Source of the DNA: Prevotella sp.
Lineage (GTDB): Bacteria > Bacteroidota > Bacteroidia > Bacteroidales > Bacteroidaceae
Assembly (NCBI GenBank): GCA_017476785.1
Contig: JAFUZD010000092.1
Span: 1 to 40,776, forward strand
DNA length: 40,776 nucleotides
Direction of reading: 5' to 3'
The position numbers were made by a program, and so were the translations under genes. Of the stretch, positions 8,295-17,065 are shown piece after piece. The stretch's first letter is position 1. Every line of letters starts with the position of its first letter. Under the pieces are notes generated by a model, which saw nothing but the letters and a program-made list of their open reading frames with translations, had not been told where the DNA came from and searched no databases.

Positions 8295-8310
8295 CCTTTT
8301 CGCAAAAAGG
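8295..8310 (+). other. short hairpin after the FGE-like gene
   Basis: CCTTTT and AAAAGG arms around a short loop, 8 bases after the stop codon. It is weak and may only help 3' end formation together with the larger terminator at 8319-8367. Confidence 0.4.
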
Positions 8311-8318
8311 AGAAAGGA

Positions 8319-8367
8319 AACGCCCCTCCCCATCGGGCCCTATCGGCCAAAGGAGAGGGGCGTTTTT
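8319..8367. terminator. terminator between convergent genes
   Basis: Arms AACGCCCCTC (8319-8328) and GAGGGGCGTT (8355-8364) flank a GC-rich loop and are followed by T5 on the plus strand. On the minus strand a short GTTTCCTTT tract follows, so the element may also end the metG-to-dehydrogenase transcript. Confidence 0.8.
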
Positions 8368-8384
8368 GGCTTCCGCCGTTGTTT

Positions 8385-8494
8385 CGCAGCCTCTGGAGCT
8401 TTACTCCGCGGCCTTCGTAGCATCGCTCCGCAGCCTCCGTAGCCTCGCTCCCCGGCCTGCGGAGCGTCACTTCGCGGCCAGCGGAACTGCGCGG
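8385..8494. repeat. five tandem degenerate 22-bp repeats
   Basis: Units begin at 8385, 8407, 8429, 8451 and 8473. The first four share CGCRGCCTnCGKAGCn at their 5' part and end in CTC or CTT; the fifth is more degenerate. The array fills the gap between the plus-strand terminator and the stop of the minus-strand dehydrogenase at 8502. A 22-base period cannot encode a repeated peptide. There are no spacers, so this is not a CRISPR. Confidence 0.85.
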
Positions 8495-8501
8495 CGAACG
8501 C

Positions 8502-9212
8502 CTACTTGAAGTCGTAGCCGCCGTTCACTTCGATGACGGCCCCGTTGACATAGGGGTTGTCCAGACAGAAGGCGTAGGCCTGTATGGCCTCTTCTACCGT
8601 GGCGAAACGGTGAGCGGCCGTCTTGGCGCAGATGGCTGCGCGGATGTGCTCGGGCTTGTTCTTGTGCCAGTCGGTTTCTACAAAGCCCGGCGCAACGGCG
8701 TTGACCGTGGTCTGCAGCGGCTCAAACTCCTTCACCAGATTGCGCACCAGCGCGTGCACGGCTCCCTTCGTCACGCCGTAGCCCAGTACGGTGGCGTGGG
8801 GATGGAGCCCCATCGTGGAGCCGGTGAAGAGGATGCGCGAGGCAGGCTGAATGAGGGGATAGAGCTGGCGCAGCAGGATGACGTGGGCATTGACGGCCAC
8901 CTCCATCATTGCGTCCCACTGCTCGTCGGTGGTCTCGGTGAAGGCGTTGCGCAGCGTGATGCCCGCATTGCAAACGACGCAGTGTACGGCCTCGGTCAGC
9001 CGCTTCACCTCTTCTATAAAGGCGTAGGTCTGCCGTCGGTCGCTGTGGTCGGCCTTGATCAGTCTTACGTGCTGCAGCTGTTGCTCCAGCTGGCGTGCCG
9101 CCTCGTCGTTGTGGGCATACGAGGCGATGACGCGATAGCCTCGTCCGGCGAGCATCCGCACGATGCCCTCGCCGATGCCGCGGCTTCCGCCGGTAACGAT
9201 GGCCGTCTTCAT
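8502..9212 (-). CDS. short-chain dehydrogenase/reductase (FabG-like)
   Basis: This is a 236-residue classical SDR oxidoreductase using NAD(P)H. It shows the Rossmann glycine motif TGGSRGIG at 7-14, NAG at 82-84, catalytic Ser132, and the YxxxK pair Tyr145 and Lys149. The C-terminal VNGAVIEVNGGYDF is typical of FabG-type enzymes. Its ATG overlaps the stop of the cytidylyltransferase gene (ATGA), and it ends the cluster of flippase, GT14 and nucleotidyltransferase. A role in making or reducing a surface-polymer precursor therefore seems more likely than fatty-acid synthesis, but the substrate cannot be read from the sequence. Confidence 0.9.
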   Translation of the reverse strand: MKTAIVTGGSRGIGEGIVRMLAGRGYRVIASYAHNDEAARQLEQQLQHVRLIKADHSDRRQTYAFIEEVKRLTEAVHCVVCNAGITLRNAFTETTDEQWDAMMEVAVNAHVILLRQLYPLIQPASRILFTGSTMGLHPHATVLGYGVTKGAVHALVRNLVKEFEPLQTTVNAVAPGFVETDWHKNKPEHIRAAICAKTAAHRFATVEEAIQAYAFCLDNPYVNGAVIEVNGGYDFK

Positions 9213-9661
9213 CGGATGTCGGGATTAGGTTGGTGGTCTATCTTGCCTTTTATCTCGTCGTAGCGCTCCACTATCTCCTTCTTGATGGCCGTGGTAGAGA
9301 GCCCCGAGCCGTAGGGGAAGTAGAACACGGTGACGCCCAGCTCGCGCAGATAGTCGTACTTGCCCGTCCAGTCGTCGCCCACCACGAACACGTCGATGTT
9401 CAGTTTCTTCACGATGTCGGAATGGTCGAGCGTGCGCTGCGGGATGACGATGTCGGGATGCTTGAGGGCCTTGATGATGGCAATGCGCTCCTCGAAGGGG
9501 ATGATGGGCGCGCGCTTGTAGCTGCACACCAGCTCGTCGGTGCTCACGCCGACAATCAGCGTGTCGCCCAGTCCGCGGGCATACTCAATCATCTTCAGAT
9601 GGTTGCTGTGGAACATATCGAACGTTCCTGAGGTGTAGACCACCACTCTGTCTTTGTACAT
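9209..9661 (-). CDS. glycerol-3-phosphate cytidylyltransferase-like nucleotidyltransferase (TagD family)
   Basis: This 150-residue nucleotidyltransferase resembles TagD, which makes CDP-glycerol from CTP and glycerol 3-phosphate. Residues 12-21 (GTFDMFHSNH) hold the HxxH-type nucleotide site, residues 95-102 (DDWTGKYD) match the TagD segment that follows VxGDDW, and GSGLSTT at 117-123 replaces the usual RTxGxSTT, with the Arg missing. It sits between GT14 and the SDR in a polysaccharide cluster, and a TagF/TagB-like transferase is encoded at 33820-35139. Use of another polyol phosphate, or of ATP in place of CTP, cannot be excluded. Confidence 0.88.
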   Translation of the reverse strand: MYKDRVVVYTSGTFDMFHSNHLKMIEYARGLGDTLIVGVSTDELVCSYKRAPIIPFEERIAIIKALKHPDIVIPQRTLDHSDIVKKLNIDVFVVGDDWTGKYDYLRELGVTVFYFPYGSGLSTTAIKKEIVERYDEIKGKIDHQPNPDIR

Positions 9662-9705
9662 ATTCTATTGTCTTTGAGGTTACGAAGTGAAAAAACGGGC
9701 GACCG

Positions 9706-10608
9706 TCAGTCCTGCGCTCTCAGCAGGTCAATGCGGTCCAGCAGCGCGTCGCTCTGGCCGCTGACGGTCTTGCGGCAGAACATCTTGCCGGTGGCCACCA
9801 ACCGGTCGTAGTCAGTGGCGTCGAGAATCTTGATGACGGGGCTGTAGTCGATGAACGTCAGCGGCGTCAGGTCGGCCAGCGTGGTGTAGGCTCCCTCCTT
9901 CAGCAGGCACTTCGAGGCGAAGGGCGAGTTGAAAGCCACCGTCTGGACGAACGTCTCGGCGGGGCAGAAGCTGGTCTTGAAGTAGCCCACCAGCTGCCGG
10001 TTGTGGTCCCACTGGTCGAGCACGTAGGTGGCCAGCTGGTGGGTGATGGCCCACCACGCGGCCCCCTTATAGAGTTGGTACTCGCGCTGGTCGGTATAGA
10101 TGGTCAGCGTCTTGCGGATGCCGGCGGCATAGAGTGCCTTGCGCAGCCCTACGCGCAGCTTGCTGCCCAGCGAGCCGTAGGGCCACGGGCGGGCGTTCAT
10201 CAGGCGAAACTCAGCATAGTTGCGCGCCTTAGCCCCTTTGTCGGTCATACAGATGCCCTGCAGCAGCTCCTGCTCGCCAGCCTGCTCGAAGTAGCTGACG
10301 ATGCGGCGGTTGGCCCAGAGCGGATAGTCCAGCCCGCTCAGCGTGACGTAACGGTCGTAGCGGTCGTAGTTCATTGCTGCGCGGAGCAGCTCCATCTGGT
10401 ACTCCACCTCCACGAAGCTGCCCCACACCACGTCTACGCGGTGATGGATGAAGTGGATGCGCGGCCCGTTCATCAGTGCGGTGAAGGGCTGCAGGTCGCT
10501 CTTGCGGTCGATGTGCACAAAGCAGTGGGCCTCGGGCGGCAGGGCTTCGGTGAGCCGCCGCAGGTGCTCGGGGTCGGTATGGGCGGATATGAGAAAGGCT
10601 AATTTCAT
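9706..10608 (-). CDS. core-2/I-branching beta-1,6-N-acetylglucosaminyltransferase-like (GT14)
   Basis: This 300-residue cytosolic or membrane-peripheral glycosyltransferase matches the GT14 branch family. It begins with KLAFLISAHTDPEHLRRL and continues with FVHIDRKSD near residue 31, the YDRYVTLSGLDYPL segment typical of the family, and GAAWWAITHQLATYVL in the C-terminal half. In Bacteroidota these enzymes are common in exopolysaccharide or O-antigen clusters. Its start lies three bases after the flippase stop, so the two are co-transcribed. Donor and acceptor sugars are unknown. Confidence 0.88.
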   Translation of the reverse strand: MKLAFLISAHTDPEHLRRLTEALPPEAHCFVHIDRKSDLQPFTALMNGPRIHFIHHRVDVVWGSFVEVEYQMELLRAAMNYDRYDRYVTLSGLDYPLWANRRIVSYFEQAGEQELLQGICMTDKGAKARNYAEFRLMNARPWPYGSLGSKLRVGLRKALYAAGIRKTLTIYTDQREYQLYKGAAWWAITHQLATYVLDQWDHNRQLVGYFKTSFCPAETFVQTVAFNSPFASKCLLKEGAYTTLADLTPLTFIDYSPVIKILDATDYDRLVATGKMFCRKTVSGQSDALLDRIDLLRAQD

Positions 10609-10611
10609 AGG

Positions 10612-12069
10612 CTATGATTGCTTGTTGGGATTGAATCTTGAAAGGAGGAAGCGGGTGCAGTCGTCCAGAATCTTCACCCGCGCAATGCGCATTACGAGGT
10701 AGTAGAGCACCGCCGCCAGAACGACGCGCACCAGCAGGAGCAGCCACAGCGGCTCGAGGGAGCGCGTGAGGAAGTGGACGGCAGCCATCACGGCGGCAGC
10801 GGCCAGCGCAAAGGGCACCGTGTCGCGCAGCACCATCGGCAGGGCATAGCCCGTGAGGCGGCGGACGAAGAAGTGCCAGACGAAGAACCAGCCGGCCGTC
10901 AGCACCACGTAGGCAACGACCATCGTGCGGATGCCATAGGGATAGAGCCCGATCATCAGGCCGACTTGCAGGACGGCATAGGCCAGCGTGCTCCACATAA
11001 AAATGTCGCTGCGCCCCTTTGCCACGATGGCATCGGAGAGCAGCGTGTTGAGCGGCATCAGGGCACCGGCGAGGCAGAGCAGCTGCAGGAACTGCGCGCT
11101 GGCAGCCCACTTGGCCGTGATGGCCAGCACGATGAACTCGTGGGCCACCAAGCCGAAGCCCAGCAGTGCCGGAAAGGCGATGAAGGCCGTGAAGCGAACC
11201 ATCTTGCGCAGCACGCGCAGCTGCCGGGCGGCATCGTCGGCCAGTCCGCTCAGCACGGGCTGGTCTACCTGCTTCACCATTCCCTGAATGAGCGAGACGC
11301 ACTTGAAGTTCCACTGGTAGGCCTGATTGTAGTAGCCCGTGTCGCGCGCCGAATAGTAGCGTCCCAGCAGGATGTTGAGCACGTTGGCGTTGACGTGGAT
11401 GAGGATGTTGGAGATGAGAATCTTCACGCTGAAGCCGAACATACGCCTGACGGGACCGAAATCGATGTGGAGCGTCGGCCGCCACTCGGAATAGTGCCAG
11501 AACAGCAGCGTGTTGATGAGTACAAACAGATTGGTCTGCGTGGCCAGCGACCAGTAGCTGCAGCCGCGCCACGCCATCACTACGCCGACGCAGCTGGAGA
11601 CGAGCACGGCCGTCATACCGGCCTTAGCCATCTGCTTGGCGCGCAGGTTCTTGAAGAGATAGGCCGCCTGCGACGTGCCGAAACTGGCAAAGACGAAGCC
11701 GAGGAAGGCGTAGCGGCTGAGCGGGACGAGGGCCGGCTCGTGGTAATAGCGGGCAATGAGCGGTGCCGCGAGAAACAGGAGAACGTAGAGCCCGGTGCCC
11801 ACGAGGATGTTGAACCAGAACACCGAGTTGTAGTCCTCGGCCGTGGGCTGCTTCAGGTTGACCAGTGCCACGCGGAAACCGCTGTTCTGCAGCTCGCTGG
11901 CAATGAGCGAGAAGACGGCAATCATTGCTATCATCCCGTAGTCGGAAGGCGACAGCAGGCGTCCCAGCAGGATGCCGAACGCCAGTCCCAGCAGCTGCTG
12001 GACACCATTGTTCATCCCGCCCCAGAACAGGCCTTTGGCCGTCTTCTCCTTCAGCGATTCCTCCTTCAT
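10612..12069 (-). CDS. Wzx-type lipopolysaccharide/oligosaccharide flippase
   Basis: This 485-residue polytopic membrane protein belongs to the polysaccharide-transporter branch of the MOP superfamily and moves lipid-linked glycans across the inner membrane. The N-terminal block KTAKGLFWGGMNNGVQQLLGLAFG and the following LLSPSDYGMIAMI are characteristic of the WzxC-like group. About 12 to 14 hydrophobic segments follow, and Arg/Lys-rich loops sit between them. It lies 39 bases downstream of metG and directly upstream of GT14, TagD-like and SDR genes, suggesting one transcript for a small glycan. The transported substrate is not deducible. Confidence 0.92.
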   Translation of the reverse strand: MKEESLKEKTAKGLFWGGMNNGVQQLLGLAFGILLGRLLSPSDYGMIAMIAVFSLIASELQNSGFRVALVNLKQPTAEDYNSVFWFNILVGTGLYVLLFLAAPLIARYYHEPALVPLSRYAFLGFVFASFGTSQAAYLFKNLRAKQMAKAGMTAVLVSSCVGVVMAWRGCSYWSLATQTNLFVLINTLLFWHYSEWRPTLHIDFGPVRRMFGFSVKILISNILIHVNANVLNILLGRYYSARDTGYYNQAYQWNFKCVSLIQGMVKQVDQPVLSGLADDAARQLRVLRKMVRFTAFIAFPALLGFGLVAHEFIVLAITAKWAASAQFLQLLCLAGALMPLNTLLSDAIVAKGRSDIFMWSTLAYAVLQVGLMIGLYPYGIRTMVVAYVVLTAGWFFVWHFFVRRLTGYALPMVLRDTVPFALAAAAVMAAVHFLTRSLEPLWLLLLVRVVLAAVLYYLVMRIARVKILDDCTRFLLSRFNPNKQS

Positions 12070-12108
12070 CGGCTCTTCCCTATGCGCTCTTCACTGTCAG
12101 TCGGTCAA

Positions 12109-14175
12109 CTATCCCACTTGGCTTCCCGGCTTCACGTCCTTCGTGGTGGTCACCACGCTGAGCGTGTCGTCGTAGTCGACGGCCGAGAGAATCATTCCCT
12201 GACTCTCGATGCCCATCATCTGGCGCGGCGCGAAGTTGGCCACGAACAGGATGCGGCGGCCCACCAGCTCCTCAGGATGCTCGTAGAAGGCGGCAATGCC
12301 GCTGAGGATGGTGCGGTCGGTGCCGCTGCCATCGTCGATGGTGAACTGCAGGAGCTTCTTCGACTTCTTCACCTTCTCGCAGGCCTTGACGAGGCCCACG
12401 CGGATGTCGAGCCGCTCAAAGTCCTCAAAGCTGACGGTATCCTTGATGGGAGCCGCCTGATACTGGGCGGCCTCGTTGGCTTTCTTGATGTCGGCGAGGC
12501 GTTGCAGCTGGGCCTCGATGACGTCGTCCTCAATCTTCTCGAACAGCAGCTCGGGCTCGGCCAGCTGGTGGCCGGCACTCAGGAGGCTGGTGCTGCCCAG
12601 CTGCTCCCAGTCGAAGCTGTCGATGTTGAGCAGGCTGCGCAGCTTGGCCGACGAGAACGGCAGGAAAGGCTCGAAGGCAATGGCCAGATTGGCTACGAGC
12701 TGGAGCGAGATGTTGAGAATGGTCTCCACGCGCTTCATATCCGTCTTGGCCACCTTCCACGGCTCGCAGTCGGTGATGTATTTGTTGCCGATGCGGGCCA
12801 GATTCATTGCCTCTTTCTGCGCCTCGCGGAACTTGAACTGCTCCAGCAGGGCCTCTACGCGCTGCTTCACGTCCTTAAACTCGTCGAGCGCCGCGCGGTC
12901 GGTGTCGGTCAGCTCGCCGCAGGGAGGCACTGCGCCGCCCCAGTATTTCTTGGTCAGCTGCAGGGCGCGGTTGACGAAGTTGCCGTAGATGGCCACCAGC
13001 TCGCTGTTGTTGCGCTCCTGAAAGTCGCGCCACGTGAAGTTGTTGTCCTTCGTCTCCGGGGCGTTGGCCGTGAGCACGTAGCGCAGCACGTCCTGCTTGC
13101 CGGGGAAGTCGCGCAGGTACTCGTGGAGCCAGATGGCCCAGTTGCGCGAGGTAGATATCTTGTCGTCCTCGAGGTTGAGGAACTCGTTGGCCGGTACGTT
13201 GTCGGGCATTACATACTGGCCGTGGGCACGCATCATCACGGGGAAGATGATGCAGTGGAACACGATGTTGTCCTTACCGATGAAGTGGACGAGGCGCGTG
13301 TCTTCGTCCTGCCACCACTGCTGCCACGGTCCCCACCGCTCGGGCTCGCGGTCGCAGAGCTCCTTGGTGTTGCTGACGTAGCCGATGGGCGCGTCGAACC
13401 ATACGTAGAGCACCTTTCCCTCGGCCCCCTCTACGGGCACGGGGATGCCCCAGTTGAGGTCGCGGGTCATTGCGCGCGGCTGCAGGTCCATATCGAGCCA
13501 CGACTTGCACTGGCCGTAGACGTTGGGCCGCCACTCGCGGTGCTCCTCCAGAATCCACTGCTTGAGCCACTCCTGATAGTCGTTGAGCGGCAGGTACCAG
13601 TTCTTGGTCTCCTTCAGTACGGGCGTGGAGCCGCTGATGGTCGACTTGGGGTTGATGAGCTCCGTGGGGCTCAGGTCGCGCCCGCACTTCTCGCACTGGT
13701 CGCCGTAGGCTCCTGTGTTGTGGCAGTGGGGGCACTCGCCCGTCACGTATCGGTCAGCAAGAAACTGCTGGGCCTCCTCGTCGTAGAGCTGCGTGGTGGT
13801 CTCCTCGCAGAGCTTGCCGTCGTCGTAGAGCTTGCGGAACCACTCGGCGGCAAACTGATGATGCGTCTCCGAGGTGGTGCGGCTGTAGATGTCGAACGAG
13901 ATGCCGAACTCCTCGAAGCTCTGCTTTATCATCGTGTGGAACCGGTCGACCACGTCCTGCGGCGTGCAGCCCTCCTTACGGGCGCGGATGGTGATGGGCA
14001 CGCCGTGCTCATCAGAACCGCCGATGAAGATGACTTCCTTCTTCTTCAGTCGCAGATAGCGTACGTAGATGTCGGCCGGCACGTAGACGCCGGCCAGATG
14101 GCCGATGTGCACGCCGCCGTTGGCATAAGGCAGGGCTGCCGTGACGGTGGTGCGCTTGAATTGTTTCTGTTCCAT
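12109..14175 (-). CDS. metG: methionyl-tRNA synthetase
   Basis: This 688-residue class I synthetase charges tRNA-Met. It shows HIGH at 23-26 and a zinc knuckle with Cys148, Cys151, Cys161 and Cys164. The KMSKS loop appears as KISTS at 339-343, and a C-terminal EMAPII/Arc1p-like OB tRNA-binding domain spans about 575-688 ([17 protein letters not shown] onward). That appended domain is normal for Bacteroidota. The ATG at 14175 is supported by the -7 element 37 bases upstream. Downstream envelope genes follow at 39 bases and may be read through from metG. Confidence 0.97.
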   Translation of the reverse strand: MEQKQFKRTTVTAALPYANGGVHIGHLAGVYVPADIYVRYLRLKKKEVIFIGGSDEHGVPITIRARKEGCTPQDVVDRFHTMIKQSFEEFGISFDIYSRTTSETHHQFAAEWFRKLYDDGKLCEETTTQLYDEEAQQFLADRYVTGECPHCHNTGAYGDQCEKCGRDLSPTELINPKSTISGSTPVLKETKNWYLPLNDYQEWLKQWILEEHREWRPNVYGQCKSWLDMDLQPRAMTRDLNWGIPVPVEGAEGKVLYVWFDAPIGYVSNTKELCDREPERWGPWQQWWQDEDTRLVHFIGKDNIVFHCIIFPVMMRAHGQYVMPDNVPANEFLNLEDDKISTSRNWAIWLHEYLRDFPGKQDVLRYVLTANAPETKDNNFTWRDFQERNNSELVAIYGNFVNRALQLTKKYWGGAVPPCGELTDTDRAALDEFKDVKQRVEALLEQFKFREAQKEAMNLARIGNKYITDCEPWKVAKTDMKRVETILNISLQLVANLAIAFEPFLPFSSAKLRSLLNIDSFDWEQLGSTSLLSAGHQLAEPELLFEKIEDDVIEAQLQRLADIKKANEAAQYQAAPIKDTVSFEDFERLDIRVGLVKACEKVKKSKKLLQFTIDDGSGTDRTILSGIAAFYEHPEELVGRRILFVANFAPRQMMGIESQGMILSAVDYDDTLSVVTTTKDVKPGSQVG

Positions 14176-14211
14176 TAATCGTTATCGTTTTGTTTTATCG
14201 TTTATAGGGCA

Positions 14212-14219
14212 CAAAGGTA
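14212..14219 (-). promoter_or_regulatory. putative -7 element for metG
   Basis: Minus strand reads TACCTTTG, consensus TAnnTTTG, 37 bases upstream of the metG ATG. The remaining 14220-14370 gap between the divergent promoters shows no other structure that I can support. Confidence 0.55.
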
Positions 14220-14370
14220 CGTATTTTCCGTCACATATTAAAATATTCGCCCGTGTATTTCGTCTGCTGGCCTGTTGTTTTGTCGCTTCATTCCCCGTTT
14301 TCCGGTCCTCGCTCCGCGTCCGATTCCAGTCCCCGAAACCGCATCGGCGACGTTAATTTGTATGAAACGC

Positions 14371-14401
14371 TTGTCTTTAAGCAGAAATTTTCGTATCTTT
14401 G
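14371..14401 (+). promoter_or_regulatory. promoter of the PEGA-Sel1/tsaB/murA operon
   Basis: TTG at 14371-14373, a 20-base spacer and TATCTTTG at 14394-14401 make a full Bacteroidota promoter, 27 bases before the ATG at 14428. It is the only clear promoter ahead of the seven closely spaced genes up to 21481. Confidence 0.75.
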
Positions 14402-14427
14402 CACATTATTTATAAAAGAAGCACCCG

Positions 14428-15708
14428 ATGAAATACGAAAAGAGACACTGGATGGCGCGTTTGTGCCTCGTCTTCAGCGCACTGCTGATGACCAGCGCAA
14501 CCTATGCGCAAAGCACCATCACCCGTAAGTGCGGAACGTGTGGTAAGGCCGTATCGGAATGTAAATATAAAGGAAAGCACCCCAAGCCCAACCAGCAGAG
14601 CAGCCAGCACAGCAGTCAGGGCGGGCAGCGGCCCCAGCAGGCAGCGCAGCCCAGCGGCTACGACATATCGTTCAGCTGCAATGCCTCTAACGCCACGATG
14701 TACATCGACGGCGCGGACTACGGCCATCCCTCGGGCTCTCGGTACCTGAAGCGGGGCAGCCACAGCGTGCGCGTCGTGGCCGACGGCTATCAGGACTATA
14801 CCACCACCATCAATGTCAGCGGCAGCACGTCGTACCACTTCTCGATGCAAGCCAGACAGGGCACTTACAGCACCGAGGCCGAGCGGCTCTACCGGGCTAA
14901 GGCCGAGGCGGGCAATGCCTATTCGCAATGCGAGCTGGGTATCTGCTACTATCGTGGCGATAAAGGCGTGGCAAAAGACTATGTCAAAGCCGTGGAGTGG
15001 TTCCGCCGGGCTGCCAATAACAGCAGCAGCGACGGCGGCGGCGAGGAATGGCTGGGATTCTGCTACTACTATGGCTACGGCGTGACGAAGGACTATACGC
15101 TGGGCGTCAAGTGGCACCGCGCAGCTGCCGTGAAGGGACGCCGGGGCGGACAGCGCAATCTCGCACTGGCCTATGCGGCCGGCAACGGCGTGACCAAGAG
15201 TCTGGTGACGGCACGTTACTGGATGAAGAAGGCGCAGGCGAAGGGAGATTCGGAGGCCCAGACGTGGCTGCGGAATAACAGCGTGGCCGAGGTGGAGGCC
15301 GAACGCCAATACCTCAGCTCGGCCGAGAGTGGCAATGTGACGTCGCAGACGTGGATGGGTATCTACTACTGGCGAGGCCAGAAGGGGCTGCCCCAAGACT
15401 ACGGCCAAGCCGTCTACTGGTTCACGCTGGCTGCCAACAACACCAATTCCGACGGCAGCGGCGAGGAATGGCTGGGGCTCTGCTACGAGAACGGGCAGGG
15501 GGTGGACCGCGACTATTCGACGGCCGTCTACTGGCACCGTCGGGGAGCCGACAAAGGCCGCCGGGGAGCGATGCGCAATCTGGGCTATTGCTATGCGGGC
15601 GGCCGGGGGGTGACAAAAGATATGTCGCAGGCACGCTACTGGATACAGCGAGCTGCCGACAATGGCGATACCTATGCGCAGGATTGGCTGCGCAATAACC
15701 CTAACTGA
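14428..15708 (+). CDS. secreted PEGA-Sel1-repeat protein
   Basis: This is a 426-residue exported protein. It has a signal peptide at about 1-28 (MARLCLVFSALLMTSATYA core), a cysteine knuckle CGTCGKAVSEC with GKHP at 35-52, a Gln/Ser-rich spacer, a PEGA domain (about 78-141), and then two copies of a 140-residue block of Sel1-like helical repeats (about 147-286 and 287-426). The copies align without gaps: GEEWLG at 205 and 345, GRRG at 237 and 377, WLRNN at 280 and 420. Sel1 repeats usually mediate protein-protein contacts. The front half matches the FGE-like protein at 7172-8287. The gene heads the tsaB-murA operon, five bases before tsaB. Function is unknown. Confidence 0.9.
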   Translation: MKYEKRHWMARLCLVFSALLMTSATYAQSTITRKCGTCGKAVSECKYKGKHPKPNQQSSQHSSQGGQRPQQAAQPSGYDISFSCNASNATMYIDGADYGHPSGSRYLKRGSHSVRVVADGYQDYTTTINVSGSTSYHFSMQARQGTYSTEAERLYRAKAEAGNAYSQCELGICYYRGDKGVAKDYVKAVEWFRRAANNSSSDGGGEEWLGFCYYYGYGVTKDYTLGVKWHRAAAVKGRRGGQRNLALAYAAGNGVTKSLVTARYWMKKAQAKGDSEAQTWLRNNSVAEVEAERQYLSSAESGNVTSQTWMGIYYWRGQKGLPQDYGQAVYWFTLAANNTNSDGSGEEWLGLCYENGQGVDRDYSTAVYWHRRGADKGRRGAMRNLGYCYAGGRGVTKDMSQARYWIQRAADNGDTYAQDWLRNNPN

Positions 15709-15712
15709 CAGT

Positions 15713-16423
15713 ATGGCAACGATATTGCATATAGAGACCAGTACGGCCCTGTGTTCGGTGGCCGTCAGTGAAGACGGGCAGTGCATCTATCACAGCGAGA
15801 CCGGCGGCGAGGACGGGAAGGCTGGTAAGGGTGCCAGTGCCGAACGGTTGGGGACGATGGTCGACGAAGCCCTCTCGTTTACCGATAGCCACGCCATACC
15901 GTTTGATGCCGTGGCCGTCAGTTGCGGTCCGGGCTCTTATACCGGCCTGCGCATCGGCACGTCGATGGCCAAAGGCGTCTGCTACGGCCGCGACCTGAAG
16001 CTGATAGCCGTTCCCACGCTCGCGCTGCTCTGCGTGCCCGTGCTGCTGGGACCGCAGGAACTGGAGGACGACGCCCTGCTCTGCCCGATGCTCGATGCCC
16101 GGCGGATGGAGGTCTACGCAGCCCTCTACGACCGCGCCCTGAGGCCGGTTCGCGGCACGCAGGCCGACATCGTCGATGGCGAAACCTATCGCCAGTGGCT
16201 CGATCGCGGCCCGGTCTACTTCTTCGGCAACGGCGCAGAGAAGTGCATCCCCGTCATCCAGCATCCCAACGCCCGCTACATTGCCGGCATAGAGCCACAG
16301 GCCAAGCAGATGCAGCCGCTGGCCGAGAAGCGATTCCTCAACGGACAGTTCGAGGACGTGGCCTACTTCACGCCCTTCTACTTGAAAGACTTTGTGGCCA
16401 AAATGCCCAAGAAACTGATATAG
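15713..16423 (+). CDS. tsaB: tRNA N6-threonylcarbamoyladenosine biosynthesis protein TsaB
   Basis: This 236-residue member of the ASKHA fold partners TsaD and TsaE in making t6A37 on ANN-decoding tRNAs. It shows the N-terminal ILHIETSTALCSVAV segment and the SCGPGSYTGLRIG motif near residues 68-80 that typify the TsaB family. The ATG at 15713 is preferred to a longer frame running back into the preceding gene, because homologues begin with MxxILxIETS. It lies in the tight operon with DUF4290 and murA. Confidence 0.95.
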   Translation: MATILHIETSTALCSVAVSEDGQCIYHSETGGEDGKAGKGASAERLGTMVDEALSFTDSHAIPFDAVAVSCGPGSYTGLRIGTSMAKGVCYGRDLKLIAVPTLALLCVPVLLGPQELEDDALLCPMLDARRMEVYAALYDRALRPVRGTQADIVDGETYRQWLDRGPVYFFGNGAEKCIPVIQHPNARYIAGIEPQAKQMQPLAEKRFLNGQFEDVAYFTPFYLKDFVAKMPKKLI

Positions 16424-16432
16424 AAAAGAATT

Positions 16433-17047
16433 ATGGATATCAAAGGATTAGACTATAACACGCAGCGACAGCCGCTGCTGATGCCCGAATACGGGCGCGA
16501 GATACAGAAAATGGTGGAGCACGCCATCACGCTGCCCACCCGCGAAGAGCGCCTGCGCTGTGCGCACACCATCGTCAAACTGATGGAAAGCAAGAACCAG
16601 CAGCTGCACGAGAGCACCAACTACGAGCAGACCCTGTGGGACCATCTGTATCTGATGAGCCGCAAGCAGCTCGATATCGACTGGCCTTACGATGTAAGCC
16701 AAGCCGAGAAGATTGCCGGAAAGCCCGAGCCGATGGCCCATCCGCAGACGGGTGAGCAGCCACGGTTGCGCCACTACGGCCGGCTGATGGAGGGCATCTT
16801 CGACAAACTGAAGGAAATGCCCGAAGGGGACGAGCGCAACGAACTGGTGCGCATTGCAGCCAACCAGATGAAGCGCGACCTCGTCACGTGGGGACACGGC
16901 TCGATAGACGACGAAAAGGTGGCCGACGACTTGGCACGCTTCACCGACGGGAAGATTCAGATAGACCTCTCCACCTTCCGCTTCGAGCGCATCACCAATA
17001 CCGAAGGCAACGATAACCGGCGCAGCAAGAGACGCCGCAATTCGTAA
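16433..17047 (+). CDS. DUF4290 family protein
   Basis: This 204-residue protein of a family restricted to Bacteroidota has no known function. It opens with DYNTQRQPLLMPEYGREIQ, contains a helical core (EERLRCAHTIVKLMES, YEQTLWDHLYLMS) and ends in a basic tail RRSKRRRNS that could bind nucleic acid. No signal peptide or membrane helix is present. It sits 9 bases after tsaB and 18 before murA, a conserved neighbourhood in the order as far as I recall. No function is assigned. Confidence 0.88.
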   Translation: MDIKGLDYNTQRQPLLMPEYGREIQKMVEHAITLPTREERLRCAHTIVKLMESKNQQLHESTNYEQTLWDHLYLMSRKQLDIDWPYDVSQAEKIAGKPEPMAHPQTGEQPRLRHYGRLMEGIFDKLKEMPEGDERNELVRIAANQMKRDLVTWGHGSIDDEKVADDLARFTDGKIQIDLSTFRFERITNTEGNDNRRSKRRRNS

Positions 17048-17065
17048 ACTCTCATTCACCAGACA

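Noticed and set aside
8385-8494. Possible CRISPR array
   Set aside because: The units are directly adjacent with no spacers, are degenerate, and no cas genes are nearby.
10774-14178. Very long plus-strand open frame (1134 codons) opposite metG and the flippase, and similar long antisense frames at 2864-5176 and 17072-18424
   Set aside because: They mirror well-recognised genes on the other strand, have low-complexity composition rich in His, Val and Asp, and show no family motif. Long antisense frames are expected from the GC-rich codon use.
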